DNA of 64,000 nucleotides from Stenotrophobium rhamnosiphilum (GCF_003052265.1 NZ_QANS01000002.1:248001-312000); one strand, 5' to 3'. Counted from the first letter of the stretch, positions 29,866 through 38,606 are shown. A program made the numbers and translations. The notes: generated by a model not told the origin, from the letters alone.

Positions 29866-30246
29866 CTATTTTGGGTCCTGCTTTCGTTCACGCATTTTGG
29901 CTTCCTGCCAAAGCGCCTCCATAGCATCCAAGCGCTGAGGATGGCCGATTGGGGGCAGTTGTTCAACACTCTCAAGAATGAAGCCAAAACGACGGCTGAA
30001 CTTGGCATTGGCCTCATTCAAAGCCCGGGCCGGATCAACTTTTAAATGCCGCGCCAGATTGACGGCCATAAACAGCAAATCGCCCAACTCGTCGCGTGTA
30101 CGATCAGGGCCTTCAGAGACCGCCTCTTTTAGCTCGCCGACTTCTTCAGCCAACTTGTCCCAGAGTTCTTGAAGCTCACGCCAGTCGAAGCCGAGCTTGG
30201 CCGCGTCAAGCTGGATGCGCATTGCCTCATTCAGCGGCTCAACCAT
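29866..30246 (-). CDS. Short MazG-type nucleotide pyrophosphohydrolase
   Basis: The 126-residue protein has the all-alpha NTP pyrophosphatase motif: E35xxE38 in KLAEEVGELKEAV and E53xxD56 in RDELGDLLFMAVNLARHL, which bind magnesium. It continues ALNEANAKFSRRFGFILESVEQ. It resembles only the second half of the two-domain MazG of E. coli (263 residues). Its ATG overlaps the stop region of the preceding nudL-like gene by 8 bases, suggesting coupled translation. A role in removing abnormal nucleotides is likely. The frame is open upstream, but that part lies inside the other gene and looks non-coding. Confidence 0.8.
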   Translation of the reverse strand: MVEPLNEAMRIQLDAAKLGFDWRELQELWDKLAEEVGELKEAVSEGPDRTRDELGDLLFMAVNLARHLKVDPARALNEANAKFSRRFGFILESVEQLPPIGHPQRLDAMEALWQEAKMRERKQDPK

Positions 30247-30871
30247 TGAAGGCAGTCCATTTCTGCGAGAGATTCCACAACATACCCGCCGTTGCGCCCC
30301 AGATGCGATGCGAGCCAAAGTTGAGCTCAAAGAACGGCACCTTGAGGCCGCTCTGCATAAAGAATTTGCGCTCATAGCTATCGGGTGCCAGCACCATTTC
30401 CAAAGGCACTTCGATGAGCTCCGCCACTTCAGCTTCGTGCGGAAATAGCGGCGGCTCGCCGCTGACAATGCCAACCACGGGCGTAACCATGTAACGGGTG
30501 ATGGTGGGATAGTCATCCAGATAACCAATCACTTCGACGCTCTCAGGCGGCAGCGCGACTTCTTCTTGTGCTTCGCGCAGTGCATTCGCCGCGACAGAGA
30601 CATCTTCTTCATCACGTCGTCCGCCGGGGAAACTGATCTGGCCTTTGTGCGAACGCAGATGATCCGCACGACGCGTCAGCAAAACCGTATATCCGCTTGG
30701 GCGCTGTATCACCGGCACCAGAACCGCCGCAGGACGCAGGCTGCGCATCAATGCTGGCGTCAGAATTTTTTCCATCTTGAACGGCAATTCGAAAGCCGAC
30801 ATCGGACGCGGTGCGACATCGCTCGTATCGGCCAGCGCTGCACGCAGTTTTTGTTCCAGAGCCTCAGACAT
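30239..30871 (-). CDS. CoA pyrophosphatase-type Nudix hydrolase (NudL-like)
   Basis: The Nudix box reads GGRRDEEDVSVAANALREAQEEVAL. The final Gly of the general consensus is Ala, as I recall for E. coli NudL. The preceding HKGQISFPGG is part of the CoA-pyrophosphatase signature. Such enzymes cut CoA and acyl-CoA to 4'-phosphopantetheine derivatives and 3',5'-ADP. An in-frame TTG nine codons upstream (30898) is an alternative start; the ATG at 30871 is preferred (210 residues). It faces the thioesterase genes divergently across about 140 bases. Confidence 0.85.
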   Translation of the reverse strand: MSEALEQKLRAALADTSDVAPRPMSAFELPFKMEKILTPALMRSLRPAAVLVPVIQRPSGYTVLLTRRADHLRSHKGQISFPGGRRDEEDVSVAANALREAQEEVALPPESVEVIGYLDDYPTITRYMVTPVVGIVSGEPPLFPHEAEVAELIEVPLEMVLAPDSYERKFFMQSGLKVPFFELNFGSHRIWGATAGMLWNLSQKWTAFNG

Positions 30872-31009
30872 CAACGAATCCCCAAGCACTTCCACCAAAC
30901 AGTCTCTTCATTTTTTCTCGCACCGATCAATATTTAATCGGGCCAATGAGAGTGTACGCGATGAACGCGCCGCATCCTCTACAATGCAGGCTCTGATCTT
31001 CGGCCATTC

Positions 31010-31459
31010 ATGTCCCTAACTTCCCCCTATCACCAAGCGCTCACGGAACGCTTCATGCAAGTGGTTCCGCATGTGCGTGAACTTGGTATGCAGATAGTTG
31101 ATCTGCAAACTGAAGGCATCCATATCCGCCTGCCCTATCGTGAAGAATGGCTCGGAGATGTTGTGCACGGACTGATCCATCCCGGCATCATCAGCACGCT
31201 CGTTGATAGCGGCAGCGGCCTCGCCGTATTGGCACGCCTCGAAAATCCCGAACCCATCGCTACGCTGGATTTGCGCATGGACTATCAACGGCCCGCACTC
31301 AAAGATCTCAGTCTGGACTGTCGCGCCGAAGCCTATCGCGTGACGCCGCATATCGTGTTTGTACGCGCCAAGGTTTGGCAGACGGATGAAGACAAACCGA
31401 TTGCGTTGTCGCAATTAGCGTTCATGCGTTCGTCCACCAGCAAAAAGCGTGTCGTATGA
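31010..31459 (+). CDS. PaaI-type hotdog-fold thioesterase 1
   Basis: The 149-residue protein has the hotdog-fold pattern: LGMQIVDLQTEGIHIRLPYREEWLG, then VVHGLIHPGIISTLVDSGSGLAVLARLE around the active-site helix with its Asp, then ATLDLRMDYQRPALKDLSLDCRAEAYRV. The usual HGG is IHPG here. PaaI-type enzymes hydrolyse acyl- or aryl-CoA thioesters. Its stop overlaps the start of a second thioesterase by four bases; the pair may form a heteromer or be recent paralogues with different substrates. Confidence 0.85.
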   Translation: MSLTSPYHQALTERFMQVVPHVRELGMQIVDLQTEGIHIRLPYREEWLGDVVHGLIHPGIISTLVDSGSGLAVLARLENPEPIATLDLRMDYQRPALKDLSLDCRAEAYRVTPHIVFVRAKVWQTDEDKPIALSQLAFMRSSTSKKRVV

Positions 31460-31902
31460 GCAACGCATTTTCAGAAGCACGCCGCATTGCACGCGAAAGT
31501 AGAAATTACGACGCACTGACGGCGCTGATGCCTTACGCACGTTTCATCGGCGTGAAATTGGTAGAGGTCGATGGCCAACCGCGCGCGCAGTTGCCTTATC
31601 GCCCTTCACTCATTGGCAACGCTCAAATGCCTGCGTTGCACGGCGGCGTCACCGCAGCCTTTATGGAAAACGCAGCGCTCATGCAATTGCTGTTACAACT
31701 GGATGAAACTCGCGTGCCAAAAAGCATCGACTTCGCCATTGATTATTTAAAACCTGGCCGCCCAGAAGATATCTATGCTGACTGCAAGATTTCACGCTTG
31801 GGCCAGCGTGTTGCACATGTCGCGATCAACTGCTGGCAGCGTTCGCCAGATCAAGTGATCGCTGTCGCCCGCGGGCATTTCTTACTGACATCAACAGAAT
31901 GA
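31456..31902 (+). CDS. PaaI-type hotdog-fold thioesterase 2
   Basis: The 148-residue protein has the classical active-site stretch MPALHGGVTAAFMENAALMQLL, where the acidic residue after HGG is Glu (FMEN). SIDFAIDYLKPGRPEDIYADCKISRLGQRVAHVAINCWQ follows. It is coupled by ATGA-type overlaps to the gene before it and the one after it, making a three-gene unit. The substrate is unknown. Confidence 0.87.
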   Translation: MSNAFSEARRIARESRNYDALTALMPYARFIGVKLVEVDGQPRAQLPYRPSLIGNAQMPALHGGVTAAFMENAALMQLLLQLDETRVPKSIDFAIDYLKPGRPEDIYADCKISRLGQRVAHVAINCWQRSPDQVIAVARGHFLLTSTE

Positions 31903-32159
31903 GCACAGACCCTAGGTGGTACACCGTTCGCGAGATCGACGAGCGACTCGATCTCCCTAAAGGCAGCGCCTTTCGCCGGTTCAAAAAAATCGAACCTTTC
32001 TTGGAAGAAGGCGAAGATTTTCTCGTTCTACACCACGAACACGATCGTGCAGCGATTGAGCCTTTACGTGCGGCAGACCGCATATACGAGGCCAGCATCA
32101 ATATCGTATTGATCGATAAAGAGACCTATGAACGCAGCATGAAAGCCGAGCCACAGTAA
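31899..32159 (+). CDS. Small protein of unknown function (86 aa), MerR/excisionase-like N-terminus
   Basis: I do not recognise a named family. The N-terminus WYTVREIDERLDLPKGSAFRRFKKIEPFLEEGEDF has the look of a small helix-turn-helix reader (a VREID helix and a short turn followed by a basic helix). The rest is LRAADRIYEASINIVLIDKETYERSM. It starts inside the last codons of thioesterase 2, so it is part of that operon. A regulatory role is conjecture. Confidence 0.65.
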   Translation: MSTDPRWYTVREIDERLDLPKGSAFRRFKKIEPFLEEGEDFLVLHHEHDRAAIEPLRAADRIYEASINIVLIDKETYERSMKAEPQ

Positions 32160-32272
32160 AGGCTTTGAAATGGCATAGCCGTAATCGATATTTCCTAATT
32201 CGTTTTTCGTTGCTATGACACGGCAGTGGGGGTACGATCCCGACTCCACTTTTTAGTACTAAGGTAATTCCA

Positions 32273-32593
32273 ATGTCCGTCGCTCTCGACCTGATCAAGA
32301 AACTCCCTGCCGCATTCAACGCTGACGGCGCTGCCGGCACCAACGCCACCATTCAGTTCAACACCTCGACGCCTGCTTACGTTGCTATCGCTAACGGCGA
32401 ATGCACCGCCAGCGAAGGCACCGCTGCAAACAGCGACGTCACCATCACCATGGAAGACGACGATTTCGTTGCCCTGATGAAAGGCGAACTCAACGGCATG
32501 ACCGCATTCATGACCGGCAAACTGCAGCTCGACGGCGACATGATGCTTGCTCAGCGCATGCCTGCTTTCTTTGATGCCAGCAAGCTTGCCTAA
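32273..32593 (+). CDS. SCP2 sterol-binding domain protein
   Basis: This 106-residue single-domain protein starts ALDLIKKLPAAFNADGAAGTNATIQFN and ends DDDFVALMKGELNGMTAFMTGKLQLDGDMMLAQRMPAFF, the SCP2 lipid-transfer core. Such proteins bind fatty acyl chains or sterols in a hydrophobic tunnel. A strong TAAGGT Shine-Dalgarno sequence precedes the ATG. It follows the thioesterase operon by 113 bases, which suggests lipid or acyl-CoA handling. Confidence 0.9.
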   Translation: MSVALDLIKKLPAAFNADGAAGTNATIQFNTSTPAYVAIANGECTASEGTAANSDVTITMEDDDFVALMKGELNGMTAFMTGKLQLDGDMMLAQRMPAFFDASKLA

Positions 32594-33329
32594 GAACGAA
32601 CACGTCCGCGTGATCGAAACCCTGGGCCCAACGGCTCAGGGTTTTTCATTTGCGCTTGAAGAAGCTCAAGAAGAATCTGAACAGCGCATTCAGCTACGCG
32701 CCCTGCACCTGCCGGACTACGGCCCGATCTACGCTGACTGGCTAGGCAATGAAGTAAAACGCCGTATCGCCGCAGGCCGCAATCAACTCGTAGCGCGTGC
32801 TGTCGGCATGCGCAAAGCCGTTGATCTGAAAATTCTCGATTGCACTGCCGGCCTTGGACGAGACAGCTTTACGCTCGCTGCGCTAGGCGCTCAAGTCACC
32901 ATGACCGAGCGACATCCGTTGATTTTTGCTTTGCTGCAAGACGCAAAAAAGCGTGTTGAGAACAGCGACCAATATGCCGCCGCCATCAAGCGTGTCGAAC
33001 TGCTGAACTGCGATGCCGTCGATGTGATCAATCGCGAAGCCTGGGACGTTATTTATCTCGACCCCATGTATGAGCATCAAGGCAGAACCGCGCTGCCACA
33101 GAAAGAGATGCAGATCTTTCACGACCTCACAGTTGGCTCACCCGATGCCACGCCGCTTCTTATTGCCGCACGTAATAGCAGCAGCAAACGCACGGTCGTA
33201 AAGCGAGCAGCAAAAGCTGAATGCCTAGGCAATATAAAACCCGATCTTGAACTCGCAGGCTCACAAGCGCGTTTTGATATTTATCTAAAAAAAGAACCCA
33301 TCGGCATGGGTAAGTTTCTCATCCGCTGA
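32574..33329 (+). CDS. rsmJ: 16S rRNA (guanine(1516)-N2)-methyltransferase RsmJ
   Basis: The protein has VKRRIAAGRNQLVARAVG, the SAM-binding motif ILDCTAGLGRDSFTLAALG and the catalytic-loop motif VIYLDPMYEHQGRTAL, followed by KEMQIFHDL and KRTVVKRAA, the order seen in RsmJ (YhiQ). It methylates G1516 of 16S rRNA. The start is uncertain: the ATG at 32574 overlaps the SCP2 gene by 20 bases, and a GTG at 32610 (12 codons further in) lies just past the SCP2 stop and may be the true start. Confidence 0.88.
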   Translation: MPASLPKNEHVRVIETLGPTAQGFSFALEEAQEESEQRIQLRALHLPDYGPIYADWLGNEVKRRIAAGRNQLVARAVGMRKAVDLKILDCTAGLGRDSFTLAALGAQVTMTERHPLIFALLQDAKKRVENSDQYAAAIKRVELLNCDAVDVINREAWDVIYLDPMYEHQGRTALPQKEMQIFHDLTVGSPDATPLLIAARNSSSKRTVVKRAAKAECLGNIKPDLELAGSQARFDIYLKKEPIGMGKFLIR

Positions 33330-33335
33330 TACGCC

Positions 33336-33830
33336 ATGCGAACGCTCACAATCATTCGCCACGCCAAATCTTCTTGGGAACAGGAAGGGCTTAGCGATTT
33401 CGAACGTCCACTGAATGAGCGTGGACGGCGTGATGCGCCAGTGATGGCAGCACGGCTAAAGAAAGACGCAGCTCAACCTGACTTACTGGTTTCAAGTCCT
33501 GCACTACGCGCCATCACAACCGCACGCGTGTTTGCAGATGTCTTAGGCATTCCAACAGAAAACATTCAGCTGCAAGCCAAGATTTATGACGCATCGCTAG
33601 GCACACTGCTGAACGTCGTTCAAAGCCTAGATGATCAGTACCCGCACATCGCATTGTTTGGGCACAACCCCGGCCTGAGTCAATTAGCGCAACGGCTAGC
33701 TGAATGTAACGTTGATGAGCTACCTACCTGCGCCATCGTGCAAATTTCATTGCCGATAAAACACTGGCGCGACGCAGGTGCCGAGATCGGCACGCTCAGC
33801 TATCGCAGTTGGCCCAAGGATCAGAGCTAG
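33336..33830 (+). CDS. SixA-type histidine phosphatase
   Basis: The 164-residue protein begins LTIIRHAKSSW, with the RHxK variant of the RHG phosphohistidine motif (H9). It continues with RPLNERGRRDAPVMAARL, SPALRAITTARVFADVLG and the second catalytic His in ALFGHNPGLSQLAQRL. SixA-type enzymes remove phosphate from phosphohistidine, for example of phosphotransfer domains. It is convergent with the carbonic-anhydrase-like gene, the stop codons overlapping by four bases. Confidence 0.85.
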   Translation: MRTLTIIRHAKSSWEQEGLSDFERPLNERGRRDAPVMAARLKKDAAQPDLLVSSPALRAITTARVFADVLGIPTENIQLQAKIYDASLGTLLNVVQSLDDQYPHIALFGHNPGLSQLAQRLAECNVDELPTCAIVQISLPIKHWRDAGAEIGTLSYRSWPKDQS

Positions 33831-34351
33831 TTACACAGGGCCTTGAGCTGGGTTTGATAACGCAGCGCATTCTGAACGTAATTCATCGACATCATTTTGA
33901 TCACCTGCACTTCTTGCGGCGTTAGCTCGCGCGTAACTTTTGCAGGTGCGCCCATGATCATGGAGTTGTCGGGGAATACTTTGCCTTCAGTCACCAAAGA
34001 ATTAGCGCCGACAATGCAATTCTTGCCAATGCGTGCGCGGTTCAGCACGACGCTTTTAATGCCGATCAAAGTGTTGTCGCCAATATCGCAACCATGCAGC
34101 ATCACCAGATGACCGATGGTGCAATCACGGCCAATGCGCAATTTAAGGCCGGGGTCGGTGTGCAGCACAGAACCGTCTTGCACATTGCTGTTCTCGCCCA
34201 CGATGAGATCATCGTTATCACCACGCAGGGTGCAGTTAAACCAGACGTTGGCATTTTTTTCTAAGATAACGGATCCGATCAAGGCAGCATTGTCAGCAAC
34301 CCAAGCACCTTCTTTTATCAGTGGCTCGCGTGGCCCTAAGCTATAAAGCAT
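33827..34351 (-). CDS. Gamma carbonic anhydrase-family protein
   Basis: The 174-residue protein is a left-handed beta-helix made of hexapeptide repeats. It reads VADNAALIGSVILEKNANVWFNCTLRGDNDDLIVGENSNVQDGSVLHTD, then IGRDCTIGHLVMLHGCDIGDNTLIGIKSVVLNRARIGKNCIVGANSLVTEG. The three metal-binding histidines of the family are present in LHTD, IGHL and LHGC. Members such as YrdA often have no proven carbonic anhydrase activity, so the reaction is open. Confidence 0.9.
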   Translation of the reverse strand: MLYSLGPREPLIKEGAWVADNAALIGSVILEKNANVWFNCTLRGDNDDLIVGENSNVQDGSVLHTDPGLKLRIGRDCTIGHLVMLHGCDIGDNTLIGIKSVVLNRARIGKNCIVGANSLVTEGKVFPDNSMIMGAPAKVTRELTPQEVQVIKMMSMNYVQNALRYQTQLKALCN

Positions 34352-34387
34352 GATGAACTCCCAATCTCAAAAGATTTCGACAAGATA

Positions 34388-35020
34388 ATGCGCGCGACTA
34401 TGCAGCCCATGACGAGACTCATGCAAGCACTGATCTTGCTGCTGGCACTCAGCGCTTGCGGCGGAGAAAAAGTACCGCAACTTCCACGCCTTGCGAGCGA
34501 TGCAACCGTGCTCGCTTTTGGCGATAGTCTGACCTATGGCACAGGCGCTAAAACTGAAGAAGCCTATCCCGCACGCTTGGCCCAGATCACCGGACTCAAC
34601 ATCATCAATGCGGGAATCCCAGGCGAAACAAGCGCCGAAGGACTCGCACGTTTGTCCTCAGTTTTAGATGAGACAGAACCCGACTTGGTGATTCTCTGTC
34701 TGGGCGGCAATGACATGTTGCGCAAGCTCGATCTGATGAAGATGCAGAGCAACCTCAGTCAAATGATTCGCGAGATTCAGGGCCGCAAGATTGCTTTGAT
34801 CTTATTGGCAACGCCAAGGCCGAGCATTTTGAATCTCAAATCAGATCCAGTTTATGCGGCCTTAGCTAAAGAAAATAAACTGCCGATTGAAAATGAAATC
34901 TTCGCCGAGGTCATTGCCGACAGCAACACGAACTCAGATCACATTCATCCCAATGCTCGTGGCTATCAAAAAGTTGCTGAAGCTATCGCCGAGCTCATGC
35001 GTAAAGCTGGCGCGATTTAG
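34388..35020 (+). CDS. SGNH-family arylesterase/lysophospholipase (TesA-like), probable lipoprotein
   Basis: The 210-residue protein has an N-terminal hydrophobic segment ending in a lipobox (LALSAC), so it is probably a lipoprotein exported by Sec. The catalytic blocks are AFGDSLTYGTG (Ser), NAGIPGETSAEGLARL (Gly), LGGNDMLR (Asn) and SDHIHPNARGYQ (Asp and His). TesA-like enzymes cleave aryl esters, lysophospholipids and acyl thioesters in the periplasm. Three ATGs at 34388, 34400 and 34409 are possible starts. It is divergent from the gamma-CA gene and its stop overlaps the mipA-like stop. Confidence 0.88.
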   Translation: MRATMQPMTRLMQALILLLALSACGGEKVPQLPRLASDATVLAFGDSLTYGTGAKTEEAYPARLAQITGLNIINAGIPGETSAEGLARLSSVLDETEPDLVILCLGGNDMLRKLDLMKMQSNLSQMIREIQGRKIALILLATPRPSILNLKSDPVYAALAKENKLPIENEIFAEVIADSNTNSDHIHPNARGYQKVAEAIAELMRKAGAI

Positions 35021-35871
35021 AACTGATACCCGACTGTGAATGTTGTGGCGAACTGAAGACGATCCAGCGTTAACGGACTATCCGCTGCGTCAGACAGCAG
35101 TCGCTGACCGCCGGCCAGAACATTGATTACCCAATGATCCGTGACCAACCACGTGACACTGCCGCCAGCGTTGACTGATTTGAGCCCTGCATGTGCGGTG
35201 TACGTCGGATAACCCGACGACGCAGATTGCGCTGGCGTCACGCCAAAATAGCGCGACATATATGCGTCATCAGCCAAGGTCACGCTGGGGCCGATAAAGA
35301 CGAAAAATGTTTTCTTGCCGTAGACCGGCATGTACGCGCTGACGTCGGCGATCCAGCCATTGTGTCCGCCCAAACCACGGCGTGCGTCGGCGCGTAGCAC
35401 CACGGGGAACAGTAAATATTCGCCGAAGAATTTGATCTCTGGCGCAGTGTTGACGTTGCCCAGACCATTGGTGTCATCGCTATCTACAGCGCGACGTCCC
35501 AGATCAAAAACCATCGCTACACCTGCACGATAATTTTTATCACGCAGAAGATTTACGCCGATGCCCTCGCCAGTCGAAGCAAAAGCGATATCGCGATATC
35601 GGATGGATACGGTTGGACCGCCCATCACATGCTGCTCATCCGAGCCGTCGTAGCGTGGGCCGAAGGCCACGCTGGCACCACCAAAAACGGACCACTTGGG
35701 AATCGTCGGACTCATGCTGGTTCGCATCAACTCACCAGCTGAATACGTCCACTCTGGCAATGGCGAAGGAGTCTGTGCTTGAACAAGCTGCGGCAAACAC
35801 AGCAGCAATACGCAAAGAACGGAGCGAACAATTTTAGTCTTGAGCAATTTCAACTTCGGGTACTGATGCAT
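35017..35871 (-). CDS. MipA/OmpV family outer-membrane protein
   Basis: The 284-residue protein has a signal peptide ending QLVQAQ (about residue 33). SVFGGASVAFGPRYDGSDEQHVMGGPTVSIRYRDIAFASTGEGIGVNLL matches the MipA/OmpV start, and it ends with an aromatic residue (TVGYQF) as outer-membrane barrels do. MipA was first linked to a murein-hydrolase complex, OmpV to unknown permeation roles. Its neighbour on the same strand is a periplasmic thioredoxin-like gene 18 bases upstream. Confidence 0.88.
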   Translation of the reverse strand: MHQYPKLKLLKTKIVRSVLCVLLLCLPQLVQAQTPSPLPEWTYSAGELMRTSMSPTIPKWSVFGGASVAFGPRYDGSDEQHVMGGPTVSIRYRDIAFASTGEGIGVNLLRDKNYRAGVAMVFDLGRRAVDSDDTNGLGNVNTAPEIKFFGEYLLFPVVLRADARRGLGGHNGWIADVSAYMPVYGKKTFFVFIGPSVTLADDAYMSRYFGVTPAQSASSGYPTYTAHAGLKSVNAGGSVTWLVTDHWVINVLAGGQRLLSDAADSPLTLDRLQFATTFTVGYQF

Positions 35872-35889
35872 GCAGGCCTCCCGAGAAAA

Positions 35890-36429
35890 TTACGGCGCGG
35901 TCTTCTGTGGCACAGCCTTCTGTTGTTTCAGCAGATTAAGAATGCGCTGTCGCAGGTCCGTGGTAAAGCCCGGGCCGTAGCCATGATAGATGTAATGGAT
36001 ATGCCCATCCTGCTGAATCAGGAAGGTCGCGGGAAGTCGCCAAATGCCATACGTCTTGGTTGAAACACCCAGCACATCATCGACCACCGGGTAACTCACC
36101 GGCACACGCTCAAGAAAACGCTTAGCCAGTTTGACGTCGTTATCGATGCTCACGCCCAGTACTTCGAAGCGATCGCCGTAACCTTCGCGCACCAAATCAT
36201 TGCGCATGCCATTGAGTTCGGGAATCGCCTCGATGCAGGGCCCGCACCACGAAGCCCAGAAATCCACGACGACCACGCGGCCCGGCGTTCTGAGCTTGCT
36301 GAGCTTGATGCCTTCGGGTCCTTGCAAAACAACGCCCGCAGCTTCAGGTGCCAGTTCACCGGGATCAATTGCAAAAGCAGAGAGCGGCAACAAAGCAGCA
36401 AAAGCCAGTAGCAAACGCGAGATCAGCAT
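35890..36429 (-). CDS. TlpA-family thioredoxin-like disulfide reductase
   Basis: The 179-residue protein has a Sec signal peptide (LLLAFAALLPLSAFA) and a thioredoxin domain with the active site FWASWCGPCIEAIPELN (WCGPC) and the cis-proline in WRLPATFLIQQDG. TlpA/ResA-type proteins reduce periplasmic disulfides, for example in cytochrome maturation. No cytochrome genes are near. It lies 18 bases before the mipA-like gene and 12 bases after a DUF1249 gene, all on the minus strand. Confidence 0.9.
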   Translation of the reverse strand: MLISRLLLAFAALLPLSAFAIDPGELAPEAAGVVLQGPEGIKLSKLRTPGRVVVVDFWASWCGPCIEAIPELNGMRNDLVREGYGDRFEVLGVSIDNDVKLAKRFLERVPVSYPVVDDVLGVSTKTYGIWRLPATFLIQQDGHIHYIYHGYGPGFTTDLRQRILNLLKQQKAVPQKTAP

Positions 36430-36441
36430 GGAAGTTCTACT

Positions 36442-36927
36442 TTAAGCGGCGGCAGGTACGCGCGGGCGCTGCGCCATACCGAAGCCATGACCACGCTCAA
36501 GCAAGTAATCCAGCCATTTGCCGAGCATTAAATTGCGTCCCCACTGATGGTTGAGGAAACGACCCACTTCCGGATCGCCGCCCTCCGCCGCCAGCCAAGG
36601 TGGCCGGTGACTGCACTCCAGCGCTTCAACAACCTCAGCATCACGATACACGCGTATCCACAAGTCCGGATGGTGCTTTACACCGTCCTCACTGATGAAT
36701 TCATACGTTAATTTTACGGTGAGTGTGTAGCGATCACGCGCCAGCACCGTCAGATGCAAAGGCGGGTCTGTTTCGCTGGTGGAAATTGCTTTCTCGAACG
36801 GCGGATTGAGTTCTGGCAACAACTGCTGCAACAGACGGAAATTACGTTCGTAGATTTCCATCAGGTGCGCCAAGCGTCGCGGCTTGCCGCAGCAGGGACA
36901 GATGTAATCGGTGCTCGTGATTTGCAT
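36442..36927 (-). CDS. DUF1249 (YqiB-like) protein
   Basis: The 161-residue protein has an N-terminal CPCC cluster (C10, C12, C13) in YICPCCGKP, then LMEIYERNFRLLQQLLPEL, LHLTVLARDRYTLTVKLTYEF and HHPDLWIRVYRDAEVVEALEC. This is the DUF1249 order seen in YqiB of enterics. The function is unknown; in E. coli the gene lies near nudF and cpdA, absent here. The start ATG at 36927 is divergent from pgm. Confidence 0.85.
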   Translation of the reverse strand: MQITSTDYICPCCGKPRRLAHLMEIYERNFRLLQQLLPELNPPFEKAISTSETDPPLHLTVLARDRYTLTVKLTYEFISEDGVKHHPDLWIRVYRDAEVVEALECSHRPPWLAAEGGDPEVGRFLNHQWGRNLMLGKWLDYLLERGHGFGMAQRPRVPAAA

Positions 36928-36974
36928 TTGTGGACTATAAGATATCGAAAGCCAACCCTACAACGAAGAACATC

Positions 36975-38606
36975 ATGGCCGTACGTGAAATTGCGACGAA
37001 AGCATACTTAGACCAGAAATCCGGTACTGCTGGGCTCCGCAAAAAAGTGGCCGTCTTTCAGCAGCCACACTATCTGGAAAATTTCCTACAGTCAGTTTTT
37101 GACTGCGCACCAGAACTCAAAGGCCAAACCCTAGTACTAGGCGGTGACGGTCGTCACCACAACCGCGCCGCAATCCAAACTGCAATCGCGATTGCCGCAG
37201 GCAATGGCATTCAGCGCGTCATCGTCGGACAGGGCGGCCTGCTGTCGACACCTGCGGCCTCACACCTCATTCGCCTGCGCAAAGCGGCGGGCGGCCTTAT
37301 TCTCACTGCCAGCCACAACCCTGCAGGACCAGATGGGGACTTTGGCATCAAATTCAATATCGGCAACGGTGGCCAAGCCAGCGAGAGTCTGACCGATCGT
37401 ATTTACGAGCAAAGCAAAGTGCTTAGCCGCTATCGGATTTTTGAAGGCAGCTATGTCGATATTGATCGTCGCGGCCTGCAAACCATCGGCGATATGGAAA
37501 TTGAAATCGTCGATTGTGTCGACGACTACGCCGCATTGATGCAAGAGATGTTCGACTTCGATCGCATCCGCGAATGGTTGCGCAAAGGCCACAGCATTCG
37601 CTTTGACGCCATGCACGCTGTCACCGGCCCCTACGCACAGCGCATTTTTGTCGAGATGCTTGGCGCGCCGCTGAACTCCATCGTTAACGCCAGTCCGCTG
37701 GAAGATTTTGGTGGCGGGCATCCCGACCCGAATCTGATTTACGCAAAGCCGCTCGTCGATTTGTTGTTCGGCGATCGCGCACCAGATTTTGGTGCTGCAT
37801 CTGACGGCGACGGTGATCGCAATATGATTCTCGGCCGCGGCATCTTCATCTCGCCGGGCGATTCACTGGCGATGCTCGCTGCGCACCTCAACAAATTGCC
37901 CGGCTACAAAGATGGCATCGCGGGCATCGCACGCTCCATGCCGACCTGTCGCGCAGCAGACAAAGTCGCCAAGGCCATGGCCGTGCCGATGTACGAAACA
38001 CCCACCGGCTGGAAGTTCTTCTGCAATCTGCTCGAGACCGGGCGCATCACCATCTGCGGCGAAGAAAGCTTCGGCACCGGCTCTAGCCACGTTCGTGAAA
38101 AAGACGGCCTCTGGGCGGTGTTAGCTTGGTTGAATGTGCTTGCAGTCACTGGCCTGTCAGTGAAAGAAATCGCAGAAGCGCATTGGAAACACTACGGTCG
38201 CCACTACTACGCGCGTCACGACTACGACGAACTCTCCGCAGCAACCGCCACGCAAGTCATGCAGCATCTCGCTGGCCTTGGCACCGAACTGCCGGGTCAG
38301 AAATTTGGCGACTGGACGGTGACACAGGCGGATGAGTTCAGCTATCAAGATCCGCTTGATGGCAGCATCGCCGCCAATCAAGGTCTACGCATTGTGTTTG
38401 GCGATGATGCACGCATCATCCTGCGACTCTCGGGCACCGGCACCAAGGGCGCAACGCTGCGTCTTTATCTGGAACGCTACGAGCAACATGAATCTTCACT
38501 TGCATGGAAAACCAACGAAGCGCTCGCGCCACTGGTCAACATCGCGGACAAGATCATCAAGCTTGGCGAAATCACTGGACGCAAAGCACCGAGTGTCATC
38601 ACCTGA
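36975..38606 (+). CDS. pgm: Alpha-D-glucose phosphate-specific phosphoglucomutase
   Basis: The 543-residue enzyme interconverts glucose-1- and glucose-6-phosphate, linking glycolysis to UDP-glucose and glycogen. It starts VREIATKAYLDQKSGTAGLRKKV. The phosphoserine loop is GGLILTASHNPAGPDGDFGIKFN, the metal loop SDGDGDRNMILG, the sugar loop CGEESFGTGSSHVREKDG, and the phosphate loop RLSGTGTKGATLRLY. The frame is open from a TTG at 36930, but the ATG at 36975, after AACGAAGAA, begins the family sequence. Confidence 0.95.
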   Translation: MAVREIATKAYLDQKSGTAGLRKKVAVFQQPHYLENFLQSVFDCAPELKGQTLVLGGDGRHHNRAAIQTAIAIAAGNGIQRVIVGQGGLLSTPAASHLIRLRKAAGGLILTASHNPAGPDGDFGIKFNIGNGGQASESLTDRIYEQSKVLSRYRIFEGSYVDIDRRGLQTIGDMEIEIVDCVDDYAALMQEMFDFDRIREWLRKGHSIRFDAMHAVTGPYAQRIFVEMLGAPLNSIVNASPLEDFGGGHPDPNLIYAKPLVDLLFGDRAPDFGAASDGDGDRNMILGRGIFISPGDSLAMLAAHLNKLPGYKDGIAGIARSMPTCRAADKVAKAMAVPMYETPTGWKFFCNLLETGRITICGEESFGTGSSHVREKDGLWAVLAWLNVLAVTGLSVKEIAEAHWKHYGRHYYARHDYDELSAATATQVMQHLAGLGTELPGQKFGDWTVTQADEFSYQDPLDGSIAANQGLRIVFGDDARIILRLSGTGTKGATLRLYLERYEQHESSLAWKTNEALAPLVNIADKIIKLGEITGRKAPSVIT

